From assembly GCA_009760855.2 (NCBI GenBank), contig WPIO01000046.1, positions 676,001 through 740,000 on the forward strand: a stretch of 64,000 nt of DNA, given 5' to 3'. The notes below the pieces were generated by a model that worked only from the letters and a program-made list of their open reading frames with translations, did not search any database and was not told the DNA's origin. Made by a program: the position numbers and the translations under genes. Source of the DNA: Cristatella mucedo (Eukaryota; Bryozoa; Phylactolaemata; Cristatellidae). Positions 28,018 to 40,100 of the stretch are shown piece by piece (position 1 is the stretch's first letter; each line of letters starts with the position of its first letter).

Positions 28018-28460
28018 TAATAGTAATAATAAAAATAAGTCCTCCGGATAGTGCCTTCAGAGAACTAAACCTCTGTGCAGGTTCTGTACAACTTGCTGCA
28101 AGTGAAGCAACAACCAACAGTCATTGATAAGCAAGGCATCGTGGTTAGGCAGGCTGCAAAAGCACACAAGACAGCACACAAGATCCACTGCTGCTGGCCA
28201 GCATGACCTGTCGGCTACACGAACCAAATCATGAACAGGAAAAGAGAGCCCATAGAAAAAAAGACAAATTCACCGGGGTACAATGCAAAAGCATTTCACT
28301 CTTCCCCTTAGACGCAGTGTGCAGTTGTGTGATGCACAAACGCTCAAAAAGACAACTCACTCGGACAGAGCAAAAGCTGCGTGAATCAGAAAGGTGTTTA
28401 GATTCTTTTTGAATGTCATAAAAATCAGGACATGACATGATGTAAGTTGGTCGTGAGTAC
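28018..28460 (-). mobile_element. LINE family A 3' fragment, decayed
   Basis: AATAATAAAAATAA tail, the gtgccttcagagaactaaac end and traces of the C-terminal coding block around 28380-28460. Confidence 0.6.
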
Positions 28461-28497
28461 TGTACATGTAATGTAATGTAATAGTCTGTCTGTAAAT

Positions 28498-28690
28498 ATA
28501 CAAAGACACAGAGCCTGAATGGGTGTTAAGCAGTAGAGTTTTCTATAGCATACTCAAAGCCTTTGAGGCTTTCGGTATGCATGTGGCAGCCAACAGACTT
28601 CATCACATGCAATAAAGAGAAAGTGAGACGCCTACACTCTCTTAAACTTGTACGTCTAGCTGAGTCAGCAGGGCAGTCGAGGTAGCGAGT
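28498..28690 (-). mobile_element. LINE family B 3' fragment
   Basis: Carries the gagttttctatagcatactc and ggctttcggtatgcatgtgg blocks typical of family B 3' ends. Confidence 0.6.
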
Positions 28691-28692
28691 AG

Positions 28693-28779
28693 CACTAAAA
28701 AGTGTGTGGGAGTGTGTGTGTGTATGTGTGTGCACGTGTGTAAGTGCACGTGCACGTGCACGTGTGCGTGTGTGTGCAC

Positions 28780-28837
<58 letters not shown>
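28693..28837. repeat. GT tract with GTGCAC blocks
   Basis: Alternating purine-pyrimidine sequence including gtgcacgtgcacgtgcacgt, followed by about 55 bp of GT. Strong Z-DNA potential. Confidence 0.9.
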
Positions 28838-28840
<3 letters not shown>

Positions 28841-29974
28841 GATTAACAGCCTCGTTTTATAGCAGCAGACGAGCCTAAACGGCTATCACCACCGAATTGC
28901 AGTTAGCAATAAAAGATCGCCCGCTGCAGAACTCACTGGAAATGATGAAATGATGAGCCACAGTTGGCAGCAGATGATAATGTAGGATATGCACATTATT
29001 AGGCCCTGACTTTAAGTGTTCATCCTCACAATACTGACCGATGTACCACTTGCAGGTAGTTTGACAAATAATAGATAATCTCTAATGAACATAAATGTTT
29101 CTTCTGCTTGTAGATCTACTTGGCTAGGCAGGCTTGTAATCTTGAAGGTCCTAATATCCATGCTACTACAAATGACTTATAATACAGTTTTCAGACGCAA
29201 CACCCAACACTCAAAGTAATAAAAAAGACCAAGAAACTAGCACATCCCGACCGAGTGTCAAGATGAAAGTGGACAACCACCCTAGCTGTAAAGGCTCTTC
29301 TATCGCTATACAAAAGAGGCTGTTGAATCGCTAGTATTTTTTTAGGACTTGCACAAGATTCCTATGAACACGACCTGAGACATATTATCAACTATAATAT
29401 GAGCAGCAGCAATAAACGCTGGCATGTCAGCTGCTTCAAAGCAAGCAAATAATGCAGCCGTTGATCTCTTTAGCGCCTACAAAGAGATTTAGTTCCCTTG
29501 TGGTGCTACCCGATTGTCTCACAGCCCTGATGGGCATTATACAAACGAACTAAAACGCAAGTCGTGCTGCTTCCTCTGCAAAGAGGTATCAGCCAATTCG
29601 TGTACAGCACCGCAGGAGATGAGCACCTGCTACCAAAAGTAGGCAGATGGGAACAAACTTTGACCTTTTCAGGGGCAGCCACTCCCGGAGAGCATTTGTT
29701 CTCGGGGGTCTCTTAGCCTCAAGCAAGATATACCAGAGTCTCCAGCTTGATACCAGTGCTTGCCTGCCCTAGCATGTAATGCAGTAGCACAGCATGAAAA
29801 GTCAAACATAGCAGCCCTTCAAAGAGATGGAGCTATTGTTATATTTATCTATTGTAAGAAGACCCATAGGACTACAGAAATGCTGGCAGAGATAAAGGCA
29901 CCTATATCGATTCCCAGCGTTACCCATGAACCCCAATTTTGCCGGTGGTCAGTACACAAAAAAGGAGCCTGCGC

Positions 29975-30160
29975 AGAGACGTGATGGCACACCATGGAAA
30001 GCGGTTGCTTTTCACGACCTCGGTCCCGAGGTCGCGGGTTCGAATCCTACGGTGGGCGATACTTTGTTGCAGCTTCGAGCGGTGGTGATAGCCGTAAAGG
30101 CTTTTCTGTCGCTATACAAACAAAAGAGGCCGTCTAGTCAGCTAGTATTTTTTTATGTTG
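29975..30160 (+). mobile_element. SINE type S2, plus strand
   Basis: The tRNA-like head has gatggcacaccatggaaagc and a B box gcgggttcgaatcctacgg. The S2 body (gtgatagccgtaaaggcttt) follows, then a T-rich end near 30150. The fullest S2 copy here. Confidence 0.7.
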
Positions 30161-31202
30161 CAAGACATTCGAGCAAATACCTATCTACCGATGCAAAGCT
30201 TTGACAGTTGTTGATGCATAGCCCACCAAATAGAACCCCTCAAGCATTGTGCAAAGAAGAAAACAGATGACAACTGCTGAGCCGAAGAGATGGCCACCCG
30301 CCCATTGTCGGACCACTCCTTTCGCAATCTCAGGAGAGTGGCCTGCCTACTGGCCGCCTCCCACTGAGGCCTGGGCACTGGGCATCATTCATTCATTCCC
30401 CTTGGTTTTCGTGCATCTGATCTGAGGAATTCGAGTCAGCTGCTAACCCAATATGTCCTGGGCGCTCCGAGGAGCAGCAGCGGTCCTTCTCCGGTTGCCC
30501 AGCATATGTTGCTACTATTTGCATGGCATGTCTACAGCATCGGCCACGCGGCATCACCACGGCCAAACTAAACGTCCTTCGGCGGGGCTAGGCAAATGTG
30601 TGCACGGCACATGGGCATAGGCCACAGCAAAGCCGCGTTCACACAGCGAGTCTTGCTTCCGACTTCTTCAGTCTGCATTCTAGTAGGAAGTATATGCGCT
30701 CAGATTTCTTATAAGTCTTGGCTCCTTTTTGCTCCACCCCTAGAGTGATCATGTGAAAATTGCCTTTGCTAGGGAGGTAGGAAATGGCTCTACGAAATGC
30801 ACCTGCTTTTGAATTGCAACCTTCCACGATTCCACGTATCGCCCTCTGCCTCGTAATATTGTTCTTATGCGATAAGCTCGTATTGATTAATGAACAGAGA
30901 CTGTCAATCCCGCAGGTGCTATTCGGTGTTCATACTTTCATTTCCGCGCACCCACCCACCCCCCACAATTGCACAATTGCATACACATCGCGCTGCATCA
31001 CAGAGAATCGAACAACTGAACTCTATATTGCTAAGAAAGGGTGGCATCGTTCTCTGTTGTTCCATCCATCAAGTTGGTCACTTCGCGATGGCTATGCTTA
31101 TGCTACACCCGAGTTTGTCCAACGACAAAATACCTTGACACACCGTCGGCTGCACATTGTAGTACATTTCTTCACCAAAGCCAACAGTGCTGACACGCAC
31201 AA

Positions 31203-31206
<4 letters not shown>

Positions 31207-31243
<37 letters not shown>
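31207..31243. repeat. (CA)n microsatellite
   Basis: Short CA run within CA-rich sequence. Confidence 0.9.
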
Positions 31244-31248
<5 letters not shown>

Positions 31249-31749
31249 ATGCACACACATATGCACGTACAGATGCTCAGTGGCAAAGATATCCACTGAG
31301 GTTGGGTGAAACGATGTAACAGCCTAGAGAACTCGTTCGGACAAGCCACTGTGCACAGCCTCTGCCATCGACCAGAGGGTTTAGCCTCCAGTGGCTTCAA
31401 AGAGGCACCGGGGCAAGGTCGCCAGTCGCTTTCAGCCTGGAGGCTGCAGCTGTAGTCACAGCTGTCGGTTTTTACAGCAAAGCAAAGTCTGTTATAAACC
31501 CCCTCCCCCCCAGCAGCTCAGACTGCACAGAAGCAGTTAGTCAAGCTGCCTCACGCACGCTCGGGCGAGGTTTTGTTGACATGAGCTATTATCGTAGTCC
31601 GGCGACCTTGCACAATGGCTACGAGAAGAGCAACGCTCGCCAACAATAGATATTGAAAGTGACAATCACGGTACTCAAGTAACATAAACAAGCTCGGAAA
31701 TTCTTTTTATCGTGGCGAGAAACGTTGCCTAAAGCTTTACTGTAGAGAC

Positions 31750-32624
31750 CGATGCGCGCCAGGGCGGCTGCTACTGGTCAGGCGAGAGTGGGGTAGCACA
31801 CAGGATGTGCCCGGGCTGAGCCCGTGCCCCGACAAGCAGCCCCAGGGTCGGCCGGCTGGCGTTCAGAGACTGCCCGCCCCGACGCGGCCTCGCCGGAAGG
31901 CCTGCGCGCATGATATGCATCGAGCATAATCTTCGCCTGGAATTCGCAGCAGAATGAAACCAGCAACACTTCGCTGCGGTATCGCGCATGTGCCCGGCAG
32001 CACAGTTGCCCAAACCAGGCGACGCGGTTGCCAGCAACGGCAGACGGCGGCGGTAGCGGCGGCTTGGAGGTCAACACACACCCGATATGGGCTCAGGACA
32101 AGTTCCGCGAATAAATTTTCCCCCAAACTCACACGCTCAAACAGAAAGGCCTTCATAAGCAACGTTTCGTCGGAATAAGCTTAAGCCGGGCGATGAGCCC
32201 GTAGCTATGGCCTCTGACTCCGGTGGGTCGCTACTCAGGGTCCAGCACATCAGACGGCGCGCGTATCACCGTTTAAACAACGGCGCGAATCTCGAAATGA
32301 GACGAAAGCGCTGTGAACGAATGGACGGCGCGCGCGCACCGAGCGGCACGGTGCAGACGCAGGCTCGCTGCCCCGGGTTACCGAATTCCCAACGACGCTC
32401 TACGCAATGCAAGCGGAAGTAATCAGAGGAGCGTGTGCCCGCGTACGTACCCGCTGCTAGCAGAGTATCTGGGCCGTAGCTGAGCAAGACGCCGGCACGC
32501 GACGTCCACTGCGGCGAATTCATATCATACAATCCGCTGTGCGATCCGGCCACCAGCCCCCATTTTCAAAGCGTACCGCGCTACCCAGCTGCAGCAACGC
32601 GGATGTGACGTCGCAAAAGTCGCA
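31750..32624. promoter_or_regulatory. GC-rich putative bidirectional promoter of GET4 (and CENPJ)
   Basis: GC and CpG are clearly higher than in the flanks. The stretch ends at the GET4 start codon and faces the CENPJ 5' side. No TATA box was recognised. The promoter role is inferred from position and composition. Confidence 0.4.
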
Positions 32625-32743
32625 ATGGCCGCCGATATCGGCGCCGGCCGGGGCAGCGACCGTATTCTTGCGAAGCTGAAGGCAAACGTCGAATCGGGAC
32701 AGTACTATGAAGCGCATCAAATGTACAGAACCCTTTATTTCCG
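32625..32743 (+). CDS. GET4: GET4 exon 1
   Basis: Starts [29 protein letters not shown] leads into the [13 protein letters not shown] block. The donor CCG|GTGAGAG splits an Arg codon (phase 2). The start is supported by fit to family N-terminal length. Confidence 0.95.
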
Positions 32744-35700
32744 GTGAGAGTCGTGCTTCTCATTCCACGGTCTTGGGCTCACGGAGTGAAAGAGCCCAAA
32801 CACACGGTTAGTCAGAAAGCTTGACTTATGTCGGCGCAGCTATGCCGCTTCCGTTATGCCGTTAGTCCGCCGAGGTACTCTCGATTCTGAAGTGCTGACG
32901 AAGCCCGGTGTCATTGTGGTTCCCGCAACCGTATCTAGCCGTCTAGCTCAATCCGGCGTTGGCTCTCAGTCTGTCCGCGTCCACCCGCCCACTCCAGTCA
33001 GTAGCTGTCGCTCGCTGCAATGTACCGGCATAATTGGGGGGATAAGCTAGCGCTTAAGTCAAAGTGCTGCGTGCCTTGCTGCCCTTGTACTTTCCCGGCT
33101 GCACTCGTCGTGGCCTGCCTGCCCGCCTGCGTTCGCACTCTGCTGCGGCTTCGGAAATGTCTGTTTGATGTGATGGCGATGATTAAATGTGGTGGTGATT
33201 AAGAGCAGTCGCTGCAACACCTAGCTTTAGCTGGCCGACTTTCGTGTATGCTCGCACGCCACGCGCCCTCTCACGAAGCTCACCGTTAGTTGCCAGTGAA
33301 ACTCGGTCACTCGAAGTTCCCACTTCGAAAATTCCTCTTCATTACCTCGATGTTTCATAGTTAGTGGCCTTCGCTGGAGGTGCCTACTTGCCGACTGTCT
33401 TGTCACAGTCGGTCACTTGAGTTGCGATCGTACTGGGGGGGGGTACCTGCGGGCGTTTTACGCATCGCGGCGACAGCTTTAAGCATTCTTTTTCTTTTAG
33501 GCACATGGGTCAAAAAAAGTACAAAGAAGCATTCCAGTTGTTGTATGAGGGCTCACGGCTTCTTCTAGAACACGGGCAGGTGAGACTCTAGCTGTGACAA
33601 GGTGCGGCAATCGCTTTTTTGTCATAGACTGTTAGCTAACGCAAGGACTTGGCAACCACGGCAGGTCGTGCATGACTAAGTGGAACTTGACGTGACAGGG
33701 TGGCAATATATAGTGTTCCATTAGTAACTGCACCACCTTCTACCGGCATCGGCACTAGATTTTTTCGCCGATATCGACCCCGAAATATATGGGAGCATGG
33801 TTGACGATTATATTTCAGGTGTCCTATTGTGCATGTCGTACCTATGTACCTGGCGGCAAGGTGGCACTTGGCACCAGCCTTTCTGACCTAACTTTCTGGC
33901 CGGGCTTGAGCCTCTTAGTTCTCTTCTTCATACTCTGAGAGCATTGCATGCATATGCACTAAGCCTGGAAGCTGTGTATTTTTTGAGCCAGTATAGTATA
34001 GACCAACAGGTGTGTGACGGGCTTTGTTTGCTGCAGCTGCTTTGTAGAAGTGGGCAACCTGCCTGGATCCAGCCAGGATGTCGTTCGAACTTGTTGGGGG
34101 AGGGGGGCATCTGCAGAGCCTAATTTGCAGCTCCAATTGATCCTGCTCCTTTACATCTGCCTCCCAGTCAATCTCGTCTGGCGTTACAAGCCACTTAGGC
34201 ATGGTTGTTTCTCCTGACTGTGGGCATTTTAAAGACCTGCTTAGCGGCCTTTGTTAGCCATTTTCCTTGTCGGCCTGCATCTAGGTTATCATTACAAGTT
34301 TTAGATCCTTCATTCTAGCTATCTAGTATTTTTTATAAGTGTGAACGATGTAATCCTCGAAATAGCCCAGCTAGTAAGTAGTGACCTATAATTATCACCT
34401 CTTCTAACCTTAGGGGTAAGGCGCTCACAACTTAAGACCTGGGTTGTGGATTCTAGTCATACAGCTGGCAACTATTTTATTGTCTACTGCAAGCAGTGTC
34501 ACGGCCACTAACGCCGTTCTGCTGCTTTATTAATGAAGCTGGTGAATCGGCTACTTTTTTTTTACTTACCTCTTGGTGAGTCGCGTGAAATGGGTGCCTG
34601 AATTTTACTTCTGGTCCGGCTTGTTCGACAATGGGATTTGCTCTGGTCTGCAAAGGCTGTGCTCTCTGCCATGGTTAATTTTGAGTTCAGCTTTTATTCG
34701 TAGCTGTTACATCCAGTAGCTGCTGGCAGAATCGGGCAGGTGCCAAACACTTTAAACTAGATGGCAGATGTGGTTCGACAGTCGCTATTGTGTGTTCGTT
34801 CCCTTGAGCAGTCAATGAATCTGATGTTAATGGCTTGTGCTGTCCATTCCTCACTGTTTTAGTGTCGGCAGTCCTAGCATATTTTCTCATAGTGAGTGCG
34901 TGATCCTAGGCTTTGTTCTCTGCCAGAGTGCAAACTTTGCTTTTACAGACTGGAAGCGGCGCAGACCTTGCCCTTCTATTGCTTGAGGCCATGGAGAAAT
35001 CAGAAGAGGCCTTGAGTGCAGAGAGCATTCAAAGATTAGGTCACCTACATAGTGTCATACCTTGCTCAGCCCCAGAGAGGGAAACATTCGTCCGGAAAGC
35101 CATCAACTTGTCCAACAAATGTGGGTGCCAGGCTCGATTGCACCAGACATTTGCTAGTAACTTCTGGAAAGGTAAAGGCTTCTTTATCGTTGCACCTTGA
35201 CAGTTGCTCCTAGTTGTTCCCAGTGCTGCTGCTGCCACGATGTTAGTGACTGACTTGGCACTGACACTCGCTGCCTAATGAGCTTCTGGGATGTTACTTT
35301 TGTTTGTGTCGAACAAATAAATCTGTGGACTGTGTTGAAAATTGATCGAAAGATAGAATAGAGGGTCCTGCACCAAATGTCTGCACCCCCGTAGGTTTAC
35401 TTTTGAGTATTTTATTTGTATGTCGTCGGAATCAACTTCCTCACAGCTGTTGCGTTTTTTAATCATCTTAGATCTTGCATCACTGATTGTTCTGACGATT
35501 TAGCTGTTGTATAGCTCTCCCAGTTGCTTGCATTTTATTTGGCTCTAGGCCCGTGAAATATAAGAATGTGTAAGTGTGGCAGTGGCCAAGTGCAGTCGCA
35601 ATTGACAGCTCATGGTTGCAGTCAAGAGCTCATTAATAATAATTATTATTAATGAGCTCTAGTCAGTAGACTCTAAGAGGAACTGTCAGTTGTGATTGTA

Positions 35701-37127
35701 ATTGGCCGGTGCCACACTTATCAACAAATGTTTACATAAGTCATATTACTTATTACATATTTATTATATATTACATATTACATATTTCTTCATGGCGGTA
35801 TTGTGCAATGCGGTGAAATATTACATCAGTCTAGGCCTATTTAGGATTTTATTGCAGTCCTGTTGGATAAATTTACATGGTGAAACATAGAAAATGAATT
35901 ACATGAAATATCTTCAAAGCGAGAGGCAATACAAACTGAACGGTTATATTCATGTTCTGCACACCTAGATACTACAGATTAGCACTTTTTAAGTCAGTAA
36001 CGATTTCAAGTTTGACCGGTATTTTTATTATTAAATTACAATTATATTAATATTGATGTCCTTATTTTCGGCAGCTACACCACCGAACTGTAGGGCAAGA
36101 CCAGGTTGCTGCCTTTATTACTAAGAATACACAAGCGTATGCACGAGGCTTGACAATTATGGCCATTTATCTCCATATGGGAGTGAAGGGTAATCAGTGA
36201 GAAAGCATTAAGGCCCTGCTGGCTTATCCCCCGACTGCAATTTAGACCGTGGCTGGAAAGGTTAAGTTTCACCTTTTGGGCGAGAAGCAATGTGATCCTG
36301 GCTGTGCTCCAAGACCCTAACACCTTCAAAGCTCAAAGACCCGTGCCCGCATTGATTCCTCCTCGCCGCCACCAGAGGGATCAGTCCTGGGAACAATTTG
36401 GCAGCACTGCAGTTTTCGGTTCTTTGAAATGCTCAAGAATCACTTTGCAATACTCTTATTTCCACCCAGTAGCTCAGCTAAGTTTCGATATTGTCTTGGT
36501 TCCGGTCGCTGTGCAACACAAGCCCATTGTGAATTCTGATGTCCTTCTACATCCTCATGCACCATGCTGTAATCCGACTAAGTTCTCTTTTCTGGCATTC
36601 ATTCTTTGGATGACGTCAATAGGCGATCTTCCTGTCGTAATTGTTACATTCTCTGGTTGGAAAATGTGTTATCGTGTAGTTGCATTTCTGACCTTTCTAA
36701 TGACTTTTGTAAAATATTCCAGTGGCTTCTGATCTTTTCATCTGATGACGAATGAATACATCGTACCTCTGCTTAATCATACTATGATAATTTTGGGCAG
36801 TTGTACAAGCAATGACTATAACACCAGATAGTTTTTGATATGATAAGCAATGCTTGTTGAATGCTGGCCCTTCATGCTCTTGTATTTCTGTAGAGAAGAA
36901 CCTTTTTCAAGCACGATATCATTTTCTTCATTCAAATGACGGAGAAGGCTGTGGACAAATGCTCGTCGAGTACCATATGCAGAGCGGCTATGCCTACGAA
37001 GTCGATCTATTCATAGCTCAGACCGTCTTGCAGTAAGTAAACTCTCTCTCTCCCTCCCTCCCTCCCTCCCTCCCTCCCTCCCTCCCTCCCTCCCTCCCCC
37101 CCTCCCTCCCTCCCTCCCTCCCTCCCT

Positions 37128-37192
<65 letters not shown>

Positions 37193-40100
37193 GCAAGCGC
37201 TGTTGCAGCACCTTCGATGTCCCTCCTGATGTTGCCACCAATGACTAATTAGCTGCACTCCTGAGTGCTGTTGGTAGGGATACAAGTTAATTGTGTTTGT
37301 GTTATGACTGCTTCAGCAGATCATAGCAGTATCTTTGGTGTGTGGAATTGCTTGAAGCTACTGAAGCTGTATTTTTTGTAGTGTTCGATGACCGCAAATT
37401 GACCACTGGGGTACTCACTCGTTACATTCCTTTTTAAGGTACCTGTGTCTGCGTAACCGGAGCACCGCCACAATCACTTTTTTCACGTACACCAATAAGC
37501 ATCCGAGCATACAGAATGGACCTCCGTACCTTCTGCCTCTGCTGAACTTCCTCTGGTTCCTGCTGCTGGCTGTGAACGAGTACGTTGTTAGCCTTGCCGG
37601 TGAAGCATCTGCCGTTACAGTGCTTGTAACGAACCTTGTGTTTGTGTATTCAATTCATTTACCGTTGAGAAAGTAGCTCGCTAACGTTTCATTGACGTTG
37701 CATCGCCTTTTGCTGCATGGCCTGGTGCATTGGGGTGTGCCGACTATGATGCTGTTGCTTGTATGCTATCCCCTGGCATAGATCACCTAGCTAGCTTGAA
37801 TGTGCAGTCTCGGGCCACTGAAAAATCGGTGCTCACAAACCGTGTGTGCTCAAATTGATTGATTGTGGATAGCATGCTCTGTCAGAAGAGTATTTCTTTT
37901 CTTTACAAATCATCAACATAGAGCCTCATGCAGTGAATTTTTGCACTGGCGATCGGTCATAGGATAACGATGAGGCCCTCGTCTAGTTCTTAGTCTCTTT
38001 GGTTCTTTATGTAAAAGACCAGTAGCATGTTTCCTGAAGTTTAAAGGCCTTATTCGAAAGACTGCTATCGCTGCCAGTCTTCCCTTATATTCGCTGCAGG
38101 GTCGGATCCGCTGTCTCTTTAATGCAAAGGGTTGCTGAAGATCATCTTGCCCCGAGGTTCTTCTACGCACTTGACATGCCACGCACTTGACTACCGGGGG
38201 ATGGCTAGGCGGCCGAAGAGACCCATTGGGTCTCGATCGTTTGTTAGCTAAGAGGGTTCTTTATATCCAATGATTTAGTCACGTACCACTTTGTTGCAAG
38301 AGCTGCAGTAGCTCCCGTTGAAGCTTGCGCTGTTTCTCTGATGTACAACATCCGATCCTATGTGACCTGTTAAGGGAACCTGCTGAACTCAGTCGTCGTA
38401 GATACATAATCTCACCCTCAGCCCTGTCTGTAGCTTTACAGTAGCATTGTTAAGTGCTTTCTATACTTAACCTACTAGAGCTAACAATAATGTTGTGGGC
38501 TTTCTGCGATCCGTGTACATCTGCCATCGTCCACCCCAAAAAAAGTTGATATCAGGCTATAAATTGTATACGTTGTATTGCATGTTTGCCTTCCTTTTCC
38601 TGCATTCGTCTTTTACTCCACACCCCCCAAGAAGTAAATGCCGTGTATCACTTTATATCAGCGGTTCTCAACCTGTGGGTCGCTACCCCTGTGGGGGTCG
38701 AACGATCCTTTCACGGGAATCGCCTAAGACCACAGGAAAACATGAATTTCCACATTTTGCACACAATAATTCTATGGTTGGGGCTCGCCACAACATCTGG
38801 AACTTTATTAAAGGGTTGCGGCATTAGGAAGGTTGAGAACCACTGCTCTATATCATCATGCATTCAAATTTTAAATGTGAAGATGTCAACATGATAGTAC
38901 CTTCTTTTCATCTGTGCTGGAGCGATTCATATCTGTCGATGTTTGTTCTCGACTCGCCTACATATCAACATTGCTGTTGGTGTGTAGTGACCTTGTCGGG
39001 AATGCAAATTTAGGTAGAGTCTCTCTGCTTGTTTTTATTCGGAAGCATTTAATTACATGATCTCCAAGCCCTTCTGTGGCGTCTTTCGCCTGGGCATCAC
39101 TGGCATTGCACTGCAATCTCAGTGGGAGACTGCAGAGTATTGATGTCCATGGGTAGCGATCATCTGAAGAGCCTCTAAAGTTCAGGGTACCCGAGGGCTC
39201 TGTGCTTGGACCTCTTCTTTTCGCAATTTGGACTTTCCATCTTGCCTGTCTAATCGCCAAAAACAATCTAGGATTTTATTTCTATGCGGATGACGCACAG
39301 CTGTACCTGTTATTTGATCCCTACCAGCCTTCCAGCACTTCTAACTCTCTCAACTCCGTTGCAGCATGTATGTTGTCTGACACTCGCACTTGGATTGTGA
39401 CAAACTTTCTCAAATTGAATGGCCATAAAACCAACTAGCCATGTGCAAACCAAGGGTCACTCAGAAATCGGAAAACATCCCTTAAAATAGGCTTGGCCAG
39501 AATATCTCCAGTAGGAACTGCACAAAATCTGGGTGTGCTGTTCCGAAGCGACCTTTCACTAGACGACCACATTAGTTCTACAGTCAAGTCTGACCATTGT
39601 TTAGCTACCTAACAATGAAAAGATTTGGCTCTGCTTAGACTGGGATACCACATTCAAGTTGGTCCATACATTCGTGACATCCCATCTTGACTACTTTAAC
39701 GTACGTCTTGCAGGTCATCTGGCCTATGCAATAAGGCACCTACAGTTGGTGCAAAATTTGGCTCTACTGGTTCACTTCGTTTAGCTGTGCCTCAAACCTT
39801 TTGCAGGCCGAGCCTTTAGTTTTTATGCTCCCGATGCAGAGAACTCACTGGAGACTGACGTCACGACATCCCCTGACTGGATGACATTTATAAAGAAGCT
39901 CCAAACTCACCTCTGCTGGGATCCACGTGGATTGTCTTATGCATCCTTAAGGCATGCTGACACTGTACATAGTGTCACTATCCATATTGATGTGCCTCCC
40001 ATACAGTGCATATGGCTCATAGCATATGACGTCCCGAGGAAGAGAGACAGACAGACAGAGGGTGGGAGGGAGAGACACGGAGAGATTTAGTTCTCGGATG

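Larger units (their letters stand above)
26834..31749. other. Region upstream of tentative CENPJ exons
   Basis: Contains paired Cys-rich small ORFs (27105-27347), LINE A (28018-28460 minus), LINE B (28498-28690 minus), a GT/CACGTG tract (28693-28837), S2 SINE pieces (28838-28930 minus, 29270-29345 plus) and a fuller S2 copy (29975-30160 plus). 30160-31200 shows no gene I can support; a CA tract follows at 31207-31243. Confidence 0.6.

Noticed and set aside
29985-30060. A tRNA gene suggested by gcgggttcgaatcc
   Set aside because: The same head recurs with S2 SINE tails at several places and no cloverleaf or acceptor stem could be drawn.
36292-36732. Plus-strand ORF of 146 codons in GET4 intron 3
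   Set aside because: A different frame of the same bases shows a decayed RT trace (PEGSVLGT), so this frame is probably fortuitous.
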